Made by a program: the position numbers and the translations under genes
Part shown: one piece after another, positions 37,601-48,190 of the stretch
Layout: the number at the start of each line of letters is the position of its first letter
How positions within the stretch are numbered: position 1 is the first letter of the stretch
NCBI RefSeq assembly: GCF_963576615.1
Contig: NC_088714.1
Span: forward strand, 30,066,558-30,130,557
Length of the DNA: 64,000 nt
Direction: 5' to 3'
From: Watersipora subatra
Taxonomy: Eukaryota; Bryozoa; Gymnolaemata; Cheilostomatida; Watersiporidae
The notes under the pieces: model-generated
Told to the model about the DNA's origin: nothing
The model's database searches: none
What the model saw: the letters and a program-made list of their open reading frames with translations, nothing else

Positions 37601-39068
37601 GAATACTAATATCACATTTGATAGAACTATGACCACTAATCTACTAAAAACACTCACTTTTGCTAAAGGTACTAAAACTTTGATTGCTGTCCAGGATGCG
37701 ACTAAGAGTGTCCTTTCCGATCATCAGCACATTGTTTAAAAATAGGAAAAGATAAGATTATAACATCTTATAAAGGTTTGAAACTTTTCACGCGTGTAGA
37801 AAACTAATAAGATAGGGTCAGTGAACTATAACGATATATAAAAAATTGAAAAATCAATTAATAAAAGGAACTATAATTCTGGCTAGTTTTAACCAATCAA
37901 ACATGCTAAACATGCAAGTTATCTGTAAGACTCTAATCTATGTCTTCCATATCTGAGTTCCATTGATGTGACAAACTAGTGTTCTCCGCAAGTGTAACCT
38001 TTGTTCTAGTACTAGATGAATGCCCTGTGTTGCATGGGTAATAGAATAATTACCTAATAGATTTGATTAACATACCTGGAAAGCTAGATCTTTACTGGCA
38101 CAATACCAGCATTTTAGACAGTTTAATAACTGTTACGCGTAACTGCCAACAGTGCTAGTTATTAATCCCAAGCAAGTGCTTCAAGCGCGAGTATCTTAAC
38201 CAATGTAATGAATATCTTCACTATTATTGATCACTATGTTTAGTTGCACGCATAATCTAATGGTTAAGTTTAGCATCCAGCCTCTCGATCTGGAGGTTCT
38301 GAAATCGAATCCAGTGCTGTGCGGAGCTTTGATTGCTAGATTTTAATTGTTATAAATGAACACAGTGTTTACAAACAAAAAGACAAACATTGAAATATAT
38401 AGATATACGATCAACATCTAGTTACTAAACCTGTCTTGAAATCTAGGAATAATAGTTAATGACATATGCTCATATTTATTTCCTGTATTATAGCTCCTTG
38501 CTTTTACTCAAACATTTGTCGTCATTCTTTGCCTTTCGGTTGATAGTTGAAAAACTATAGAAAGAAGCATACTTTTGCGTAGCTAGTTGATTACTAACAA
38601 CTCTCCCTCAACTAATGTATTATATCAGCCTATTAGCTTATATCTCAGCTGAACTTTAGAAATGTTCATCTCCTAGAACGTCTGCTCCATGGTTCTCCAT
38701 TGTTTTACCTGAATTATTAACATTTTATTACATTTTAATTCGGTTGAAATTGCACGAATTAATAATTAAAAGAGGATCGAGAACTAAAAAGCACTAAACC
38801 GTCGGAATACACCGGGTGAACCTTATTTGCAGAACAAAAAGGTCTGCTTGTCAACTGGTATCAAGAAACAGCAGCTTAGAATCTGGAGTTTTATGTATTT
38901 CACACTCATTCCAATATTAGGATGTATATGTAATATGAGGATATATATCATCCAATACTCAAATATTCCAAGTTCACCTACCTTCAACCATTTAATAATT
39001 AGATAGATTAACATTCCTCCTACTACTGTGAGCAATATCTGTGTCACTGTAAGATCTCCAAGCTCCAT
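22659..39068 (-). CDS. cytochrome P450, CYP2 clan, multi-exon, probably a pseudogene or badly eroded
   Basis: A heme-thiolate monooxygenase of the ER membrane. Exons (minus strand): 39,068-38,982 (MELGDLTVTQ, membrane anchor); 37,478-37,218 (PRGLPFLGNVL); 35,266-35,196 (DFQGRPPLARVF); about 32,256-32,141 (IQEMTEEINRRGD); 29,656-29,432 (MFGEKYSFDDEV); 29,128-28,990 (CLDYFIEIQQKELD); 25,770-25,638 (with the preceding codon gives GGLETS, the oxygen-binding I helix); 24,390-24,276 (ESLR, the ExxR of helix K); 24,029-23,884 (EPKRFLDEDG); 22,866-22,659 (FIGFGAGRRQCPGE heme loop, stop at 22,659). Nearly all borders have GT-AG sites and the phases agree. Two defects: no exon for the C helix was found between 32.3 and 35.2 kb, and exon 2 seems to lack one base in the PGPRG codons compared with the paralogue at 47,935. 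Introns are large and full of MITEs. The substrate is unknown. Confidence 0.85.
24079..24250. repeat. 38-bp tandem repeat in P450 intron
   Basis: About four and a half copies of ttagctacacagtaattata followed by tactaaagtttacatctc. Confidence 0.85.
24866..24985. repeat. 23-bp tandem repeat in P450 intron
   Basis: About five copies of catattgactaaagcagtg plus catg; the first copies read attgcctaaagc. Confidence 0.85.
25178..25371. repeat. 11-bp tandem repeat in P450 intron
   Basis: About 17 copies of attgctgtagt with few variants. The Gln/Tyr/Ser-rich frames across it are artefacts. Confidence 0.92.
26078..26443. mobile_element. foldback MITE in P450 intron
   Basis: The left arm starts atcggtatttttctatcatt and the right arm is its inverse complement, ending aatgatagaaaaataccgat apart from one difference. 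About 365 bp, no coding capacity. The inner part (gatcgcggttaaaa ... caatcaagttttatcgattt) is related to the inside of the MITE at 33,979-34,736. Confidence 0.75.
26566..27400. mobile_element. non-autonomous TIR element with gtggtcacacg termini
   Basis: The left end contains ccgtggtcacacgggcaccg, and the right end read inwards is gcgtggtcacacgagcaccg, followed on both sides by aaccga-rich sequence. About 830 bp without coding capacity. The target duplication is unclear, so the superfamily is not assigned. Confidence 0.75.
27401..27565. other. GC-rich block in an AT-rich intron
   Basis: A compact GC-rich stretch (ggcccgcctaagccgcgtag, gggcgctggagcgcc, ggggaattcccc) ending in a T-run. It contains short perfect palindromes and stands out from the surrounding AT-rich sequence. 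It could be part of a mobile-element terminus; no family recognised. Confidence 0.5.
27906..28230. mobile_element. TTAA-flanked MITE, third family
   Basis: TTAA at 27,902-27,905 and 28,231-28,234. The left end is aggtgtgccccaaatagct and the right end read inwards is aggtgaaccccaaatagct. 325 bp. The TTAA target and AGG start resemble those of the elements at 9,856 and 16,542, while the rest of the terminus differs. Confidence 0.78.
29195..29415. repeat. AT-dinucleotide-rich tract in P450 intron
   Basis: Long tatata/atatat-rich stretch just before the exon at 29,432. Confidence 0.8.
29745..29891. repeat. about 55-bp tandem repeat
   Basis: Two and a half copies of ctatcacacccccagctggt plus gtaacatatctagaggttgc and taaggtatttgagtt. 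Confidence 0.8.
30300..30592. repeat. 14-bp tandem repeat
   Basis: About 20 degenerate copies of tactattgatttgg in the intron between the exons at 29,656 and 32,141. Confidence 0.9.
32385..32475 (-). pseudogene. duplicated P450 exon remnant
   Basis: On the minus strand, CLDYFIDIQQELDVDDK is a diverged copy of the P450 exon at 28,990-29,128 (CLDYFIEIQQKELDKDGK), followed by a stop. It lies upstream in the gene, on the far side of the exon at 32,141-32,256, in the wrong order for splicing. The adjacent intronic sequence (about 32,480-32,800) also resembles 35,680-36,000 (gcgctatttaacact, tctcattggctaacaaat), so a larger intragenic duplication is likely. Confidence 0.72.
33979..34736. mobile_element. 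TA-flanked MITE, pogo/Tc1-mariner type
   Basis: TA at 33,977 and 34,737. The left end is cagtcaaacatggataactc and the right end read inwards is cagtgaaacatagataactc. 758 bp; many 'aactcgaac' motifs near both ends. Its middle (about 34,330-34,540) is related to the foldback MITE at 26,078-26,443, suggesting a nested or composite origin. No transposase is encoded. Confidence 0.83.
34865..35025 (-). repeat. short interspersed repeat, inverted copy
   Basis: The reverse complement matches 38,010-38,175 (landmarks gggtaatagaa, ctagatctttact, cagtgctagttattaa). About 160 bp, non-coding, probably a MITE or SINE fragment. Confidence 0.7.
36066..36925. mobile_element. TA-flanked MITE, mariner-like
   Basis: TA on both sides. 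The left end is ctgtaaaacctctacttgaa and the right end read inwards is ctgtaaaaactctatttgaa. 860 bp. Blocks with tatagggtgg and ctgtatttttc occur near both ends in direct orientation. No coding capacity. Confidence 0.8.
37658..37712 (-). other. candidate cryptic 55-nt exon of the P450 gene
   Basis: Between exons 1 and 2, an acceptor-like site and a good donor (gtgagt at 37,657) bound 55 nt reading DTLSRILDSNQSFSTFSK. Spliced in, it would bring exon 2 into the frame that reads SGPRGLPFLGNV and so bypass the missing base there. CYP2-clan proteins normally have no exon here, and the sequence is not P450-like, so chance is quite possible. Confidence 0.3.
38010..38175 (+). repeat. short interspersed repeat, direct copy
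   Basis: Partner of the inverted copy at 34,865-35,025. Confidence 0.7.
38235..38350 (+). repeat. tRNA-derived SINE-like fragment
   Basis: An A-box-like stretch (ataatctaatggttaagttt) is followed about 35 bp later by a B-box-like ggttctgaaatcgaatcc. The spacing fits a tRNA-derived internal promoter, but no cloverleaf closes, so it is not a tRNA gene. Confidence 0.5.
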
Positions 39069-39639
39069 GTTGTTTCTCCAGTGTTTCACTTTATAACATA
39101 TCAACAGAAATATGTCGGTAAATTGAGCTTAATCCTGAATGAAGTGTTTTCAGACTTTCAAACACCTGCTGACACCTAGCGGAACTCTCTAATAGCTCTG
39201 AGCACTCACTAGCTGGCACTTACGCAGAGCTACTAGCCTCATTATTGACTTCAAACGAATGATATCCAGGCCCTTCATTCACCTCAATTAAGCTGTTTGC
39301 ATGCTTCATTGCATCTATTCAAAACAATAGACTTATTACATATGTATAAGTTAATACTTCTTACACACATTTAATTTCGAGGTTGTGGTAAGGTGACTGT
39401 GCTAAACCACAATCCTGTGCTGAGCTAATGGGATACTTGTGCTAGTAATTAGCAAAGAGTTAGTCCTATTGTTGTGACCTTTAGGTCAATCAGTCTCTTA
39501 TTGACCTCTTGTCAAGTTACGAATGAATTTCAATTAGATAATTAAACGCTATCATAAACGCAATCTCAGGCCTATATTTAGACTAGCGGTAAACCTATTG
39601 ATGCCCGAGGTTCCCTTCATTTCCAATCAGATAGCAGCA

Positions 39640-39850
39640 GGTGGATGTTTAAGACTCTGGTTCTCAAGAACCAAACAGAGTTTTGAAATCAAACATTTTT
39701 AATTACCTGACTGAAAGCATGGAGCCTGTCTGTGAGAAGCTGGAATGAAATCAGAACAAGAATATGTGGAAGCATATAGTTCTCATGTAGACTAACAGAC
39801 AGACACCTCTATGACAAGCCGGGATTTATTAATACAGATTCAACATATTT
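39640..39850 (+). repeat. diverged relative of macro-repeat module C
   Basis: The order gcaggtggatgtttaag, ctggttctcaagaaccaa, tgtgagaagctggaatgaaa and a terminal aacagacagacac parallels module C at 1,355-1,500 and 6,840-6,990, with much divergence. Module C is therefore a dispersed repeat and not confined to the cluster. Confidence 0.6.
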
Positions 39851-42021
39851 GTTAAATTGAAGACTTGCTACTGTCACTTCTCTATTGAACATTTTTATTC
39901 GTGGTAAACCAAACAACAACAGGTGGTCATCGACTGACTACCTATGCGACATACGTCCTCCCGAATATACTGCCACGCCTGTAGGAGAGTCAGACAGTTT
40001 AGTGCGAGGTGTAGCGTAAGCCGTTTTTCATTATTCTCGTTAAGATTTTTCGTTATTTTCTTGTTAGGGCGAATTTTTTCTGCCGCACGATATCAACAGT
40101 AATTTCTGTCAAAATTTAAATTTGGCGATTTGTGTACTGTATATATGCGCTATTAAGAGATATACGTTGCTCGTCATGGCAAGTTCAGCGTTATCCGCTA
40201 TGGTAAAAACGGATTCGCAAACAGATGAATGATAAAATCTTAGTTAAAAGTTTGAAGTTTACTAAAATACATACTAAAACTTCCTCCAAGTATGTGTTAT
40301 ATCAGAATCGACCTACACCCGAATCAACTTACGGCCGATCGGAACCAAACGCAGTCACAAGTCAACGACTACCTGTATAGCATATCTGAATACAGGCAAG
40401 GAGGTCTAGTGCTCAGCAGTCTCTGAAATGTAGTAGAAGAAACTGTAATAGTGAGGGCACATCTACAGATAGAATCTGGTAATAAATCTCGTAACATTTC
40501 TAATCTGTTGTCTGACATACAGCATATTTTTAATCAACCTAAAATAACAGGAGTGCTAGATATACGTAAACACACATTTAAATATACAGTAGACATTCCT
40601 ATAACGTATACCTCCTATAATATACATGTAAATTCCGGATGATGAAAAGAGCTTATGTGAAGTTTTTATTGCATATTACGTAAAAAATTCCATATAATAT
40701 AATGTCAAATCGGGTGAGTTCTCAAATTCTATTTGAATGGTAATCTGTCCCTCTGCCCTTGTGAGAAAAAAATGTAGGTAAAACGTTGTATCTATTATAT
40801 ACACAGCTTCCAAGACATTCTAGTTCATCATTATAGACCGGCGGATGTGTCGACAAAACAGAAAATAAGTAGCTGCGCACTCGTTCATAAATACATGTAC
40901 TTATTATAATAACGACAAAAGCGATCGATTGGTGCGGGTGTTCCAGCGTCAGTCCATCAATCAGAATGTCATGATTTGGGGTATTGTCAAAAGTTATCTT
41001 TTATCCTAACCTTGATACCTAGATACAGATAGACGAACAGATAATATCGCTTTTTATAGTAAAAATATTTTTTGTTCTGCTTTATTGTAAGCGCATGAAA
41101 TATGTGTTATTAGTTTTATTTTGCAGAATAGACTGCTGTTTAAAAAAAATTAACAAATCGTTGTAAATGAACGTCGAAAATGTGCACTATCCATTAACTT
41201 ATTATATAATTATGGTCCATTGCAATTATGGTCCATAAAACCAGTGAAATTGATCAGAAAAAGGAGAAAAGTTGTCGATCCAAACCAATAATACTGCAGC
41301 TACAGTACAGTCCACAAATTAAACAGTTAAGCCTAGTTTTTCCTTTTTTGTATGGCTAAAGGGTGAGTTTAGAAAGATATTGCAACAGCTTAGACAATTT
41401 ATATGTATTCTAATGTTCGTATAACGTAAAGCCCCTAAAACGTAAACGTTCTTAAAATGGATTATTTACGTTTTAAGAGCACCTACTGTACTTTTCTTAA
41501 GAAGCACACGACAAATAAAACGTAATTGTAGTGACGTTTTTATAATTTGATACATTTAAAAGTCAATGTTTAGCTACAAACATTGAATAGAAACTCTTTC
41601 CAAGTTATTAGCATCTCTAATATATCGCCGACAGCACAAAAATACATACACATACATATGATATAGATTGGTGAGTGAGATGCAAGCCCTAGCAACATTA
41701 GTTGTTGTTCAGGTCTTGATGTATTTTTCACACATGCTGTCTTATACTAAATAAATAACTTTTCTATGTAATACATGTATTATACATTAAAGAGCTTACA
41801 TGGTAACTTCAAAGGAGCTAGTTTACTTTCAAAGCAATACTGTTGTACAATAAGTAAACGGCTTTCCCTTCCACTTATGTAGGTTGATTAGATGACCTTC
41901 ACACGCATACTGCTGTACACTAAATAAATGATCTTCGAAAGAAACTGTTGAATACCAAATTGATATCATTCAAAGGAACACTTCAATACACTCAATGGTT
42001 GACTTTAAAAAAAAGCCAACC

Positions 42022-42061
42022 AGCACTCAATGGTTGACTTTTAAAAAAGCCAACCATTGAG
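42022..42061. repeat. perfect 13-bp hairpin
   Basis: cactcaatggttg and caaccattgagtg, separated by 14 bases; a partial third arm lies just upstream at 41,989. Possibly a relic of a small foldback element. Confidence 0.85.
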
Positions 42062-43001
42062 TGTACAAGCCTAAACTCTTGCTTGTCAAAGAGTTGATCC
42101 TCAACTGAACACTTGAACATTCAATAGATGACAATCTATTCCATGCAATACCTTGATCTGATTCCATGATCTTCCAACTCACACCACTGCTAGTTACTGC
42201 CAATAAACTATCTCCACAAACAGTTTGGTTATAAATCTATTACCTTTTGATGAGAAGTGAAAGTCTCTCAACTCAGCTGTTGCTGTCAGCCTAAAATGAC
42301 GTATTTGCAATTCAACAAAGAAAGACTAATGCGATGAATCGATATTTATTAAAGCAAGGTTCGGCATTGATTGATTAGTAAAACATTATATTTATTCATG
42401 CTTCCTTTAGTGACGCAGGTTAGTATATGCCTGGTAGAATACTAACATCATATCAGTAGGTTAGTACTTGGGCGTTTAAAAAGGAATTATCTAAATCTGC
42501 TCAACAAGTTGGATGATGTAGTGTATTATTTTAGAGAAAGAATTGCACACAACTGATTACAGTTAGGATTGATAACTAATTGAGTCACCAGATAAAGTAC
42601 ATTAAATGTCTAACTGGAAGAGTTGGCTCTTGTTCACAAAAACTTTTTCTGGCAGCGATATCCCTGTATGAGTGACAGCGAGAAAAACAGCTTTGATAAG
42701 AAAAACCCACAAAAACCAGCCAGCAACTTACGGACTAATCACATGTCACTCGGTAATACAGAGAACTTCACATAGAATTGTAGAAAACAGCTCTACATTA
42801 TAAACACTTTAAAACTCAAGGATAAGTTACAAAAAGGCGGCGCTGTCAGAAATCTGGAAAGGGTACAAAAGAACAATTATAATAGAATTAAAAAAGGACA
42901 TACCAGCTCAACAACGAAATAGTTTGTCAGTTACAAGATAACATATACTTCAAGTGACCTGATATTTCGTGATTCTACATAAAATAATCTTGTTCAACAA
43001 C

Positions 43002-43287
43002 ACCGTGTTAGTAACACGGTGTTAACGACACAGTGTTAACAACATGGTGTTGACAATACGGTGTTACCAACACGATGTTAACAACACAGTGTTAACAACA
43101 GTGGTCACAACATGGTGGTAATAACACAATGTTAACAACACGTGGTTAACAACATGGTGTTAACAGCACAGTATTAGCAACTAGGTGTTAACAACTAGAT
43201 GTTAATAACGCAGTATTAACAGCATGGTGTTAGCAACATGGCATTAGCAACACGGTGTTAACAACATGGTGTTAACAACAGGGTGTA
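43002..43287. repeat. 14-bp minisatellite, about 20 units
   Basis: Degenerate units of the form cacggtgttaacaa. Many units are themselves near-palindromic around gttaac. Confidence 0.9.
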
Positions 43288-43317
43288 TAGCTCATCTGGC
43301 ACTTCTACATCTAGACT

Positions 43318-43571
43318 GACAAGCACATCTTGTCAAACCGGCCAGATATTGTAGTGGTGGACAAAAGGAGCAAGAGGGCTACTATAATAGACATAGCAGT
43401 ACCCCATGACTGCAACTTAGCTGGCAAAAAACTGGAGCAAATCTTCCACTCGGAGAGGAAATAGCAAAAACCTGGAATGTGAAAACAACTGGATGTCTGG
43501 CAGTCATTAGAGCATTTGATGTGTAAAAACACCTGCTCATCAAGTGTGGCTTGGCAAAATACCAGCAACAA
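43318..43571 (+). mobile_element. LINE 3'-end fragment
   Basis: The plus strand reads NRPDIVVVDKRSKRATIIDI then AVPHDCNLAGKKLEQI, the RPDIVxxDKxxxxxxxIDxxxPxD block at the C-terminus of several invertebrate non-LTR reverse transcriptases, followed by EIAKTWNVKTTGCLAVI. It is truncated on the 5' side directly at the 14-bp array and degenerates at its end. Confidence 0.72.
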
Positions 43572-43594
43572 TTAACATAAGCGAGTTGTGAAAA

Positions 43595-44600
43595 TCGGGA
43601 ATGTTGAGATTTTAAAGCACATCAATTATATCAGTACATTTATCATATATTTTAGTACTTGAGAATCTTGGCTTTCGAATGAGCCTATATTCAATACACA
43701 AAGAATAATAGAACTATGAAAAACAGGATGTCAAAAGTATGTCCTGCAATAAAAAAACACTTGGTTATGGTTCCCACAATGTGATGTCATAATTAGCATC
43801 TAGCCTTAGGTCATCGATCCCTTTCGCTGCCATTGAGACTGCGCTTTTTTGTGACAATCGGTGCTCTTAAACCCAGAGAGCGCTAATAATAAGCTAGGAT
43901 TCTAGATAATCAACAATGCCTGGGATCGTGCTAACGCCAGACCAATACAAACACATGTTCTGGGTTAATTAATTATGCTTCAATAAATATACTGTCATGT
44001 CTAGGTAATGAAATCACATCGATTAAATTGTGACCTGCAGTTGCGTGGCCCTGTGACTATATGTAAATTGGACCCTCATGAGATCACGCAATGCTTGTAA
44101 TTAATTAGCCTTAGTCATGCCCCTCAACATTACAATAAAAAGAGAGAGCTAGTGCATAATGTTGTCGGGAAAATATAGTATGGTGCGTGGAATCTGAGCA
44201 ATTTATCATAGAAATAAACTGTACATGGAGAGCTAATGCCACTGATTCCTTTGTCATCTTCATTGGTTCTCTGGAGTTGTCCTACCTTTGCTTGCCACTA
44301 GCATCATTATCGTAGTTGATAAATAAGTGGTAAGAGCACACAACACCGAATATTAAAATTGTGACGTCATAATTTCCGAGCCTACACCATTGAACATTTT
44401 TGTGGTAGAGCTCTGGGGAAATCCTATAAACACCAACCAACGTCTGTCTCATCATGTCAAACAATGGTTCATTCGAAAGCCAAGATATTGAAGAACCTGA
44501 ATAAGCTGAAACAGTACTGATATATTTGATGTGCTTTAAGATCTTGGGGTGATTGCTCAAACACACATGTCTGTGGTGAAGACCCGAGCTTGAGTAGACA
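43595..44600. mobile_element. foldback element (inverted arms)
   Basis: Left arm (about 43,610-43,690: tttaaagcacatcaattata, atcttggctttcgaatga) and right arm (about 44,455-44,550) are inverse complements with moderate divergence. The interior contains tgatgtcataatt / tatgacgtcacaatt as a further inverted pair. No coding capacity is believed; the 123-codon minus frame inside runs through the arm and has no family features. Confidence 0.55.
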
Positions 44601-44635
44601 CTACCACCCACTTGGGTTAACAAAGGTGAGGAAAC

Positions 44636-44960
44636 AATCATATATATATACAAATATATATTCTATTATGTACTGTTATTTAATTGGTATATATACCTAA
44701 TACATAATAATCTATATATATTAATTGTTAATAGTAGAGCAACATATATCTATCACGAGAGGCTGCTCATGGCTAGATACAGGCTTACTTATGTATCTAG
44801 ATCAACCTACCATGTTTAAGTAATTCAAAGAGTTGTAACTTTTCACTATGTCATAAAATCAAATTTTTAATTGATTGCTTATATTAGATAAATTAATGTA
44901 TATACAATATATACTATATATGAATACTAAACAATAATGTTTTGGTATATATAAGATATT
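44636..44960. other. AT-rich tract, no gene
   Basis: Tatata-rich sequence, with nothing else recognisable before the P450 remnant. Confidence 0.5.
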
Positions 44961-45439
44961 ATATAACATCACATATTCTTCAGGTATTCAACCAAACTAA
45001 GTGCCTTTTAGCACATCTTCAGATTGACAGAAATAAACCATGTTGGTGTATAATGGTTGTCTAAGATCGATTTAGGTCCTGAATACTTCTGCATCATGTT
45101 CTGGCTACATGATCAGGTTAGCAGTGTTTGACCATAAACTTCCCGGTTGTTATCAAGCGTTGAGTTTGTAGCTTCCCTTTATTGGTGATTAAGATGAGCT
45201 TTTCATTGTAACTCTGGCTATATGATACAAGGTAAAAAAATGGAGAGACAACTTAGAGATGTTGCCATGACACAAGTATTGCTCACAGTAGTGGGAGGAT
45301 TGTTATACATTTTAGAATATTTGAATGCGAGTAAAACACATAGTACTTCCCGATATTAAGCCGTTGTTCTTTGATGCCAGTTGACAGTAAGACAAGTATT
45401 ATTGCTTCACTATTACTATTTAGTGTTTTTAGACCCGCC

Positions 45440-45537
45440 TTCTTTCTGTAGCATGATGGTTTTTCTTTCTGTAGCATGATGGGTTTTTTCTTTCTGAAGC
45501 GTCATGGTTTTTTCTTTCTGTACATGACAGTTTTTTT
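45440..45537. repeat. about 26-bp tandem repeat
   Basis: Three to four copies of tttctttctgtagcatgatg plus ggtttt in the first intron of the P450 remnant. Confidence 0.75.
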
Positions 45538-46299
45538 TCTCAAACTTAGATATGCATCTTTTTTCTGTTTAGTTGACTGAATTCCCAATTAGTGAAAATG
45601 CATCCAATTGAACACTTACAGCCTATGAGTCAATAAATGGTTGCTCATAATTCAGGTTAGAGAAAAAAATATCCATACAGCTAACTTCCTTAAATGTGAA
45701 CACCCAAAGAGGTCAGCTGAGGTGTCAATCAGCTGATAAACTGGTATGCGGCAAGCTGACACGCAGATACAACGTACTAGTAGTAATCTAGTAGCAGGCA
45801 ACAATTTTTTCTTGTCACTGGGTGAACAGAGTAATACCCTTTTATATTCTGTCAACCTAAATACCTCTAGTGCTGCTATGAACAATCTCGGCAAAATGAC
45901 CACAAACTACACAATGTAAATGAACATTCATGTTACAAGAAATAGAGACTATTATTATTAGTAATACTACTATTTTTAGATGTCAAGACAGAACTAGTAG
46001 CTACATGTAGATATCAATCATGTTTACTAGAATAAAAGTCATAATTTCAGACAACAATAAGTTACAGCGATGAAACTCAGATCTGAAAGACATAGATTAG
46101 ATCATTAGAGTCTAGCAGATAATCTGCATACGTAACTCCATTGATTGGTTAAAACCATATAACCTTATAACTCTTCTTTTTCATACAATTTTTAATTGCT
46201 TATATAGCTTTATAGCTCATGGACACAATGTATAACTTTTTACATTGGTAATCATAAAAAAATGATATATTTCATTACATGCAAAAGAAACAAACAAAA

Positions 46300-47720
46300 T
46301 CAAGAATTATCAAGTGAATTGAACACACGTGTATTAATAGTTGGTAATCTAATAGTATTGCAGAGGAGTCGCGATGGTGAATTGTAGGTTGTAGTAACAG
46401 AAAATTTATAAACTGAAACATATGATGGTGGACGTAGTATGTTGGTATCACAGAAACTAAAACGATTTTTTTCATATGTGTGAAAGGATATATACAAATA
46501 TTCTGGGCATAGTTTAACCGGAAGTTTGAAACCTGTAACACAAATGCCGAAACGAGCAAGTTTGAGATGAGGTGAAATATTCAAAGATTTTGCGGTGTGA
46601 TTGGTAGAAGTGTGGTAAGCTGGAATATGATTGGTGGAAAGGTGGTAAGCTGGAATACATAATCAGTAGTACACAAGTCTTAGTATAGGTTTCTGTTGAA
46701 GGAATATCCTTTTCTGCTGACAATACAGTGAGATGAGAAGATATATATCCATGCCATTGGTAAGATGGCAATGTACAAAATGAAAGTAAAACAACATTGC
46801 TGTCTTTCTGTTTACGGAATATCTGCATTGCCTTAAAAGTGACATGTTCGATGAAACTGCAAACATGATCAATATGTTTGGACCAAGTAAGGTCATCGCT
46901 TATGATGAAGCTGAGTAGTTTACTTTATTTCCTCCGTGACAGAATATTATCCTTTGCGTGTAAACCGAAGGATGAAGTATCCATTTTGAAATGCCTGATC
47001 AACAAAAAGTATGACTTTTGCATATTGATCTTCAGACGATTGGTGGTACATCACTGAAGAATTTTATTGATATTAGAATTACACTCTCATATCGGCAAGG
47101 TGATGCCGCTATTGCTTCTGACAAAAACGGTGCCAACAGGGTATACATACACGATACTCAACAAGGTGTGCATACATGATACTCATCAAGGGTATGCATA
47201 CGGGATACTCAACAAGGGCATCATTAGCAAGTCATTCATGTATATTAGAAAAAGCAAGAATGGATCCTTGTGGCACTCCAACTGAGATTGGCATACCACT
47301 GGATTGATCATTCTTAACACTTACAGATTGTTCCCGGTCTGATAGGAACAAAACAAGTGATTTGACTAAAAAGCCTGTGATTCCAATCGCCTTTAGTTTG
47401 AGCATTAGAATATCCTAGTTGACACAATGGAAAGCTTTCTTAATGTCAAGAAATATAAAAGCGGTGAAATCACCTTAATTTTGTCTTTGAGTGCAATGGG
47501 ATATCACTTACCCGATTACATCACCCCACGTCTGACTGCATATGAAACGGGATTGTAGATAATGAAGCTGCTCGGAGTCCTGCAGATATTCCTGGAAGTT
47601 TAAATGTTTCTCAAATATTTTTGAAAAAATCGGCAATATAGATATCGGATGATAGTTGATAGGATCTCCCCAATTTCCAATCTTTATTAATCCTAGCCGT
47701 CTTATTAGTTTTTACCAGAG
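46300..47720 (-). mobile_element. decayed LINE inside the P450 remnant intron
   Basis: On the minus strand from high to low coordinates: NYHPISILPIFSKIFEK (about 47,660), AFIFLDIKKAFHCVN (about 47,440), GMPISVGVPQGSIL (about 47,280) and DDLTWSKHIDHV (about 46,880). These are consecutive blocks of a non-LTR reverse transcriptase (RT motifs 0-5 and the thumb). The YxDD region is replaced by a small tandem repeat (47,128-47,222). Multiple stops and frame changes make it inactive. Confidence 0.78.
47128..47222. repeat. about 31-bp tandem repeat within the LINE
   Basis: Nearly three copies of a unit containing catacatgatactcaacaag, located where the LINE catalytic region should be. Confidence 0.75.
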
Positions 47721-48190
47721 TGAAAACATTTAAAATATTTATCAGATGTTATCAACCTATTTTTTTCCTTTTTGAAGTAATATGCTGCCTAGTTGATCAG
47801 AAGTGACACTCTTAGTAGCATACTTGACAGCAGTCTACATTTAAGTACCTCCAGCAAAAGCGAGTGGTGCAAGTAGATCAGTAGATGCCATTTTATCGAT
47901 TTTTGTTAATGTTTGTTAACTTTATTCGGTCCAGGATCCAATTCGGAAGATTCCGGGGCCTCGAGGACTAGCATTTCTTGGCAATGTTTTGGCTCTAAAC
48001 CCAAAAAATGTCCACAATCAGTTTTATGAATTAGCAAAAGAGTTTGGAGCTGTTATGAAGGGGAAGGTCTTTACAGTTCCTATCGTTGTACTCAATTTAA
48101 TAGAAGCTTGTATGGAAGCTCTTATATAAACAGGTAAATTCAGTGCTCCATCATCATTGGCTGACTTAGCCACTCATCTTATCACTAACT

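Larger units (their letters stand above)
39069..43001. other. intergenic region between the two P450 loci
   Basis: The upstream regions of the two head-to-head P450 loci. No convincing gene. Visible structures are a diverged module C relative (39,640-39,850) and a perfect hairpin (42,022-42,061). There is also a weak transposase-like stretch near 40,930-40,995 (VFQRQSINQNVMIWG, resembling Tc1/mariner) that is too short to call. Confidence 0.5.
45240..48190 (+). pseudogene. second cytochrome P450 locus, N-terminal exons only
   Basis: Exon 1 (45,240-45,330) starts MERQLRDVAMTQVLLTVVGG, a membrane anchor closely matching exon 1 of the minus-strand P450, with a gtaaaa donor. Exon 2 (47,935 to about 48,180) reads RKIPGPRGLAFLGNVLALNP and VHNQFYELAKEFGAVMKGKV, the proline-rich hinge and first helices. 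An in-frame taa at 48,127 replaces the lysine codon of the ALIKTG block, and the donor at the exon end is not conserved. No later exons are seen before 50 kb. It lies head-to-head with the other P450, so an inverted duplication is the likely origin. The intron carries a LINE in reverse orientation. Confidence 0.82.

Noticed and set aside
38235-38350. tRNA gene
   Set aside because: A and B box-like stretches are present but acceptor and anticodon stems do not pair; kept only as SINE-like.
40451-40642. 63-codon plus-strand frame (NISNLLSDIQHIFNQPKI)
   Set aside because: No family, no splice context and AT-rich surroundings; likely chance.
44282-44653. 123-codon minus-strand frame
   Set aside because: It lies across a foldback element and its inverted arm and has no recognisable features.
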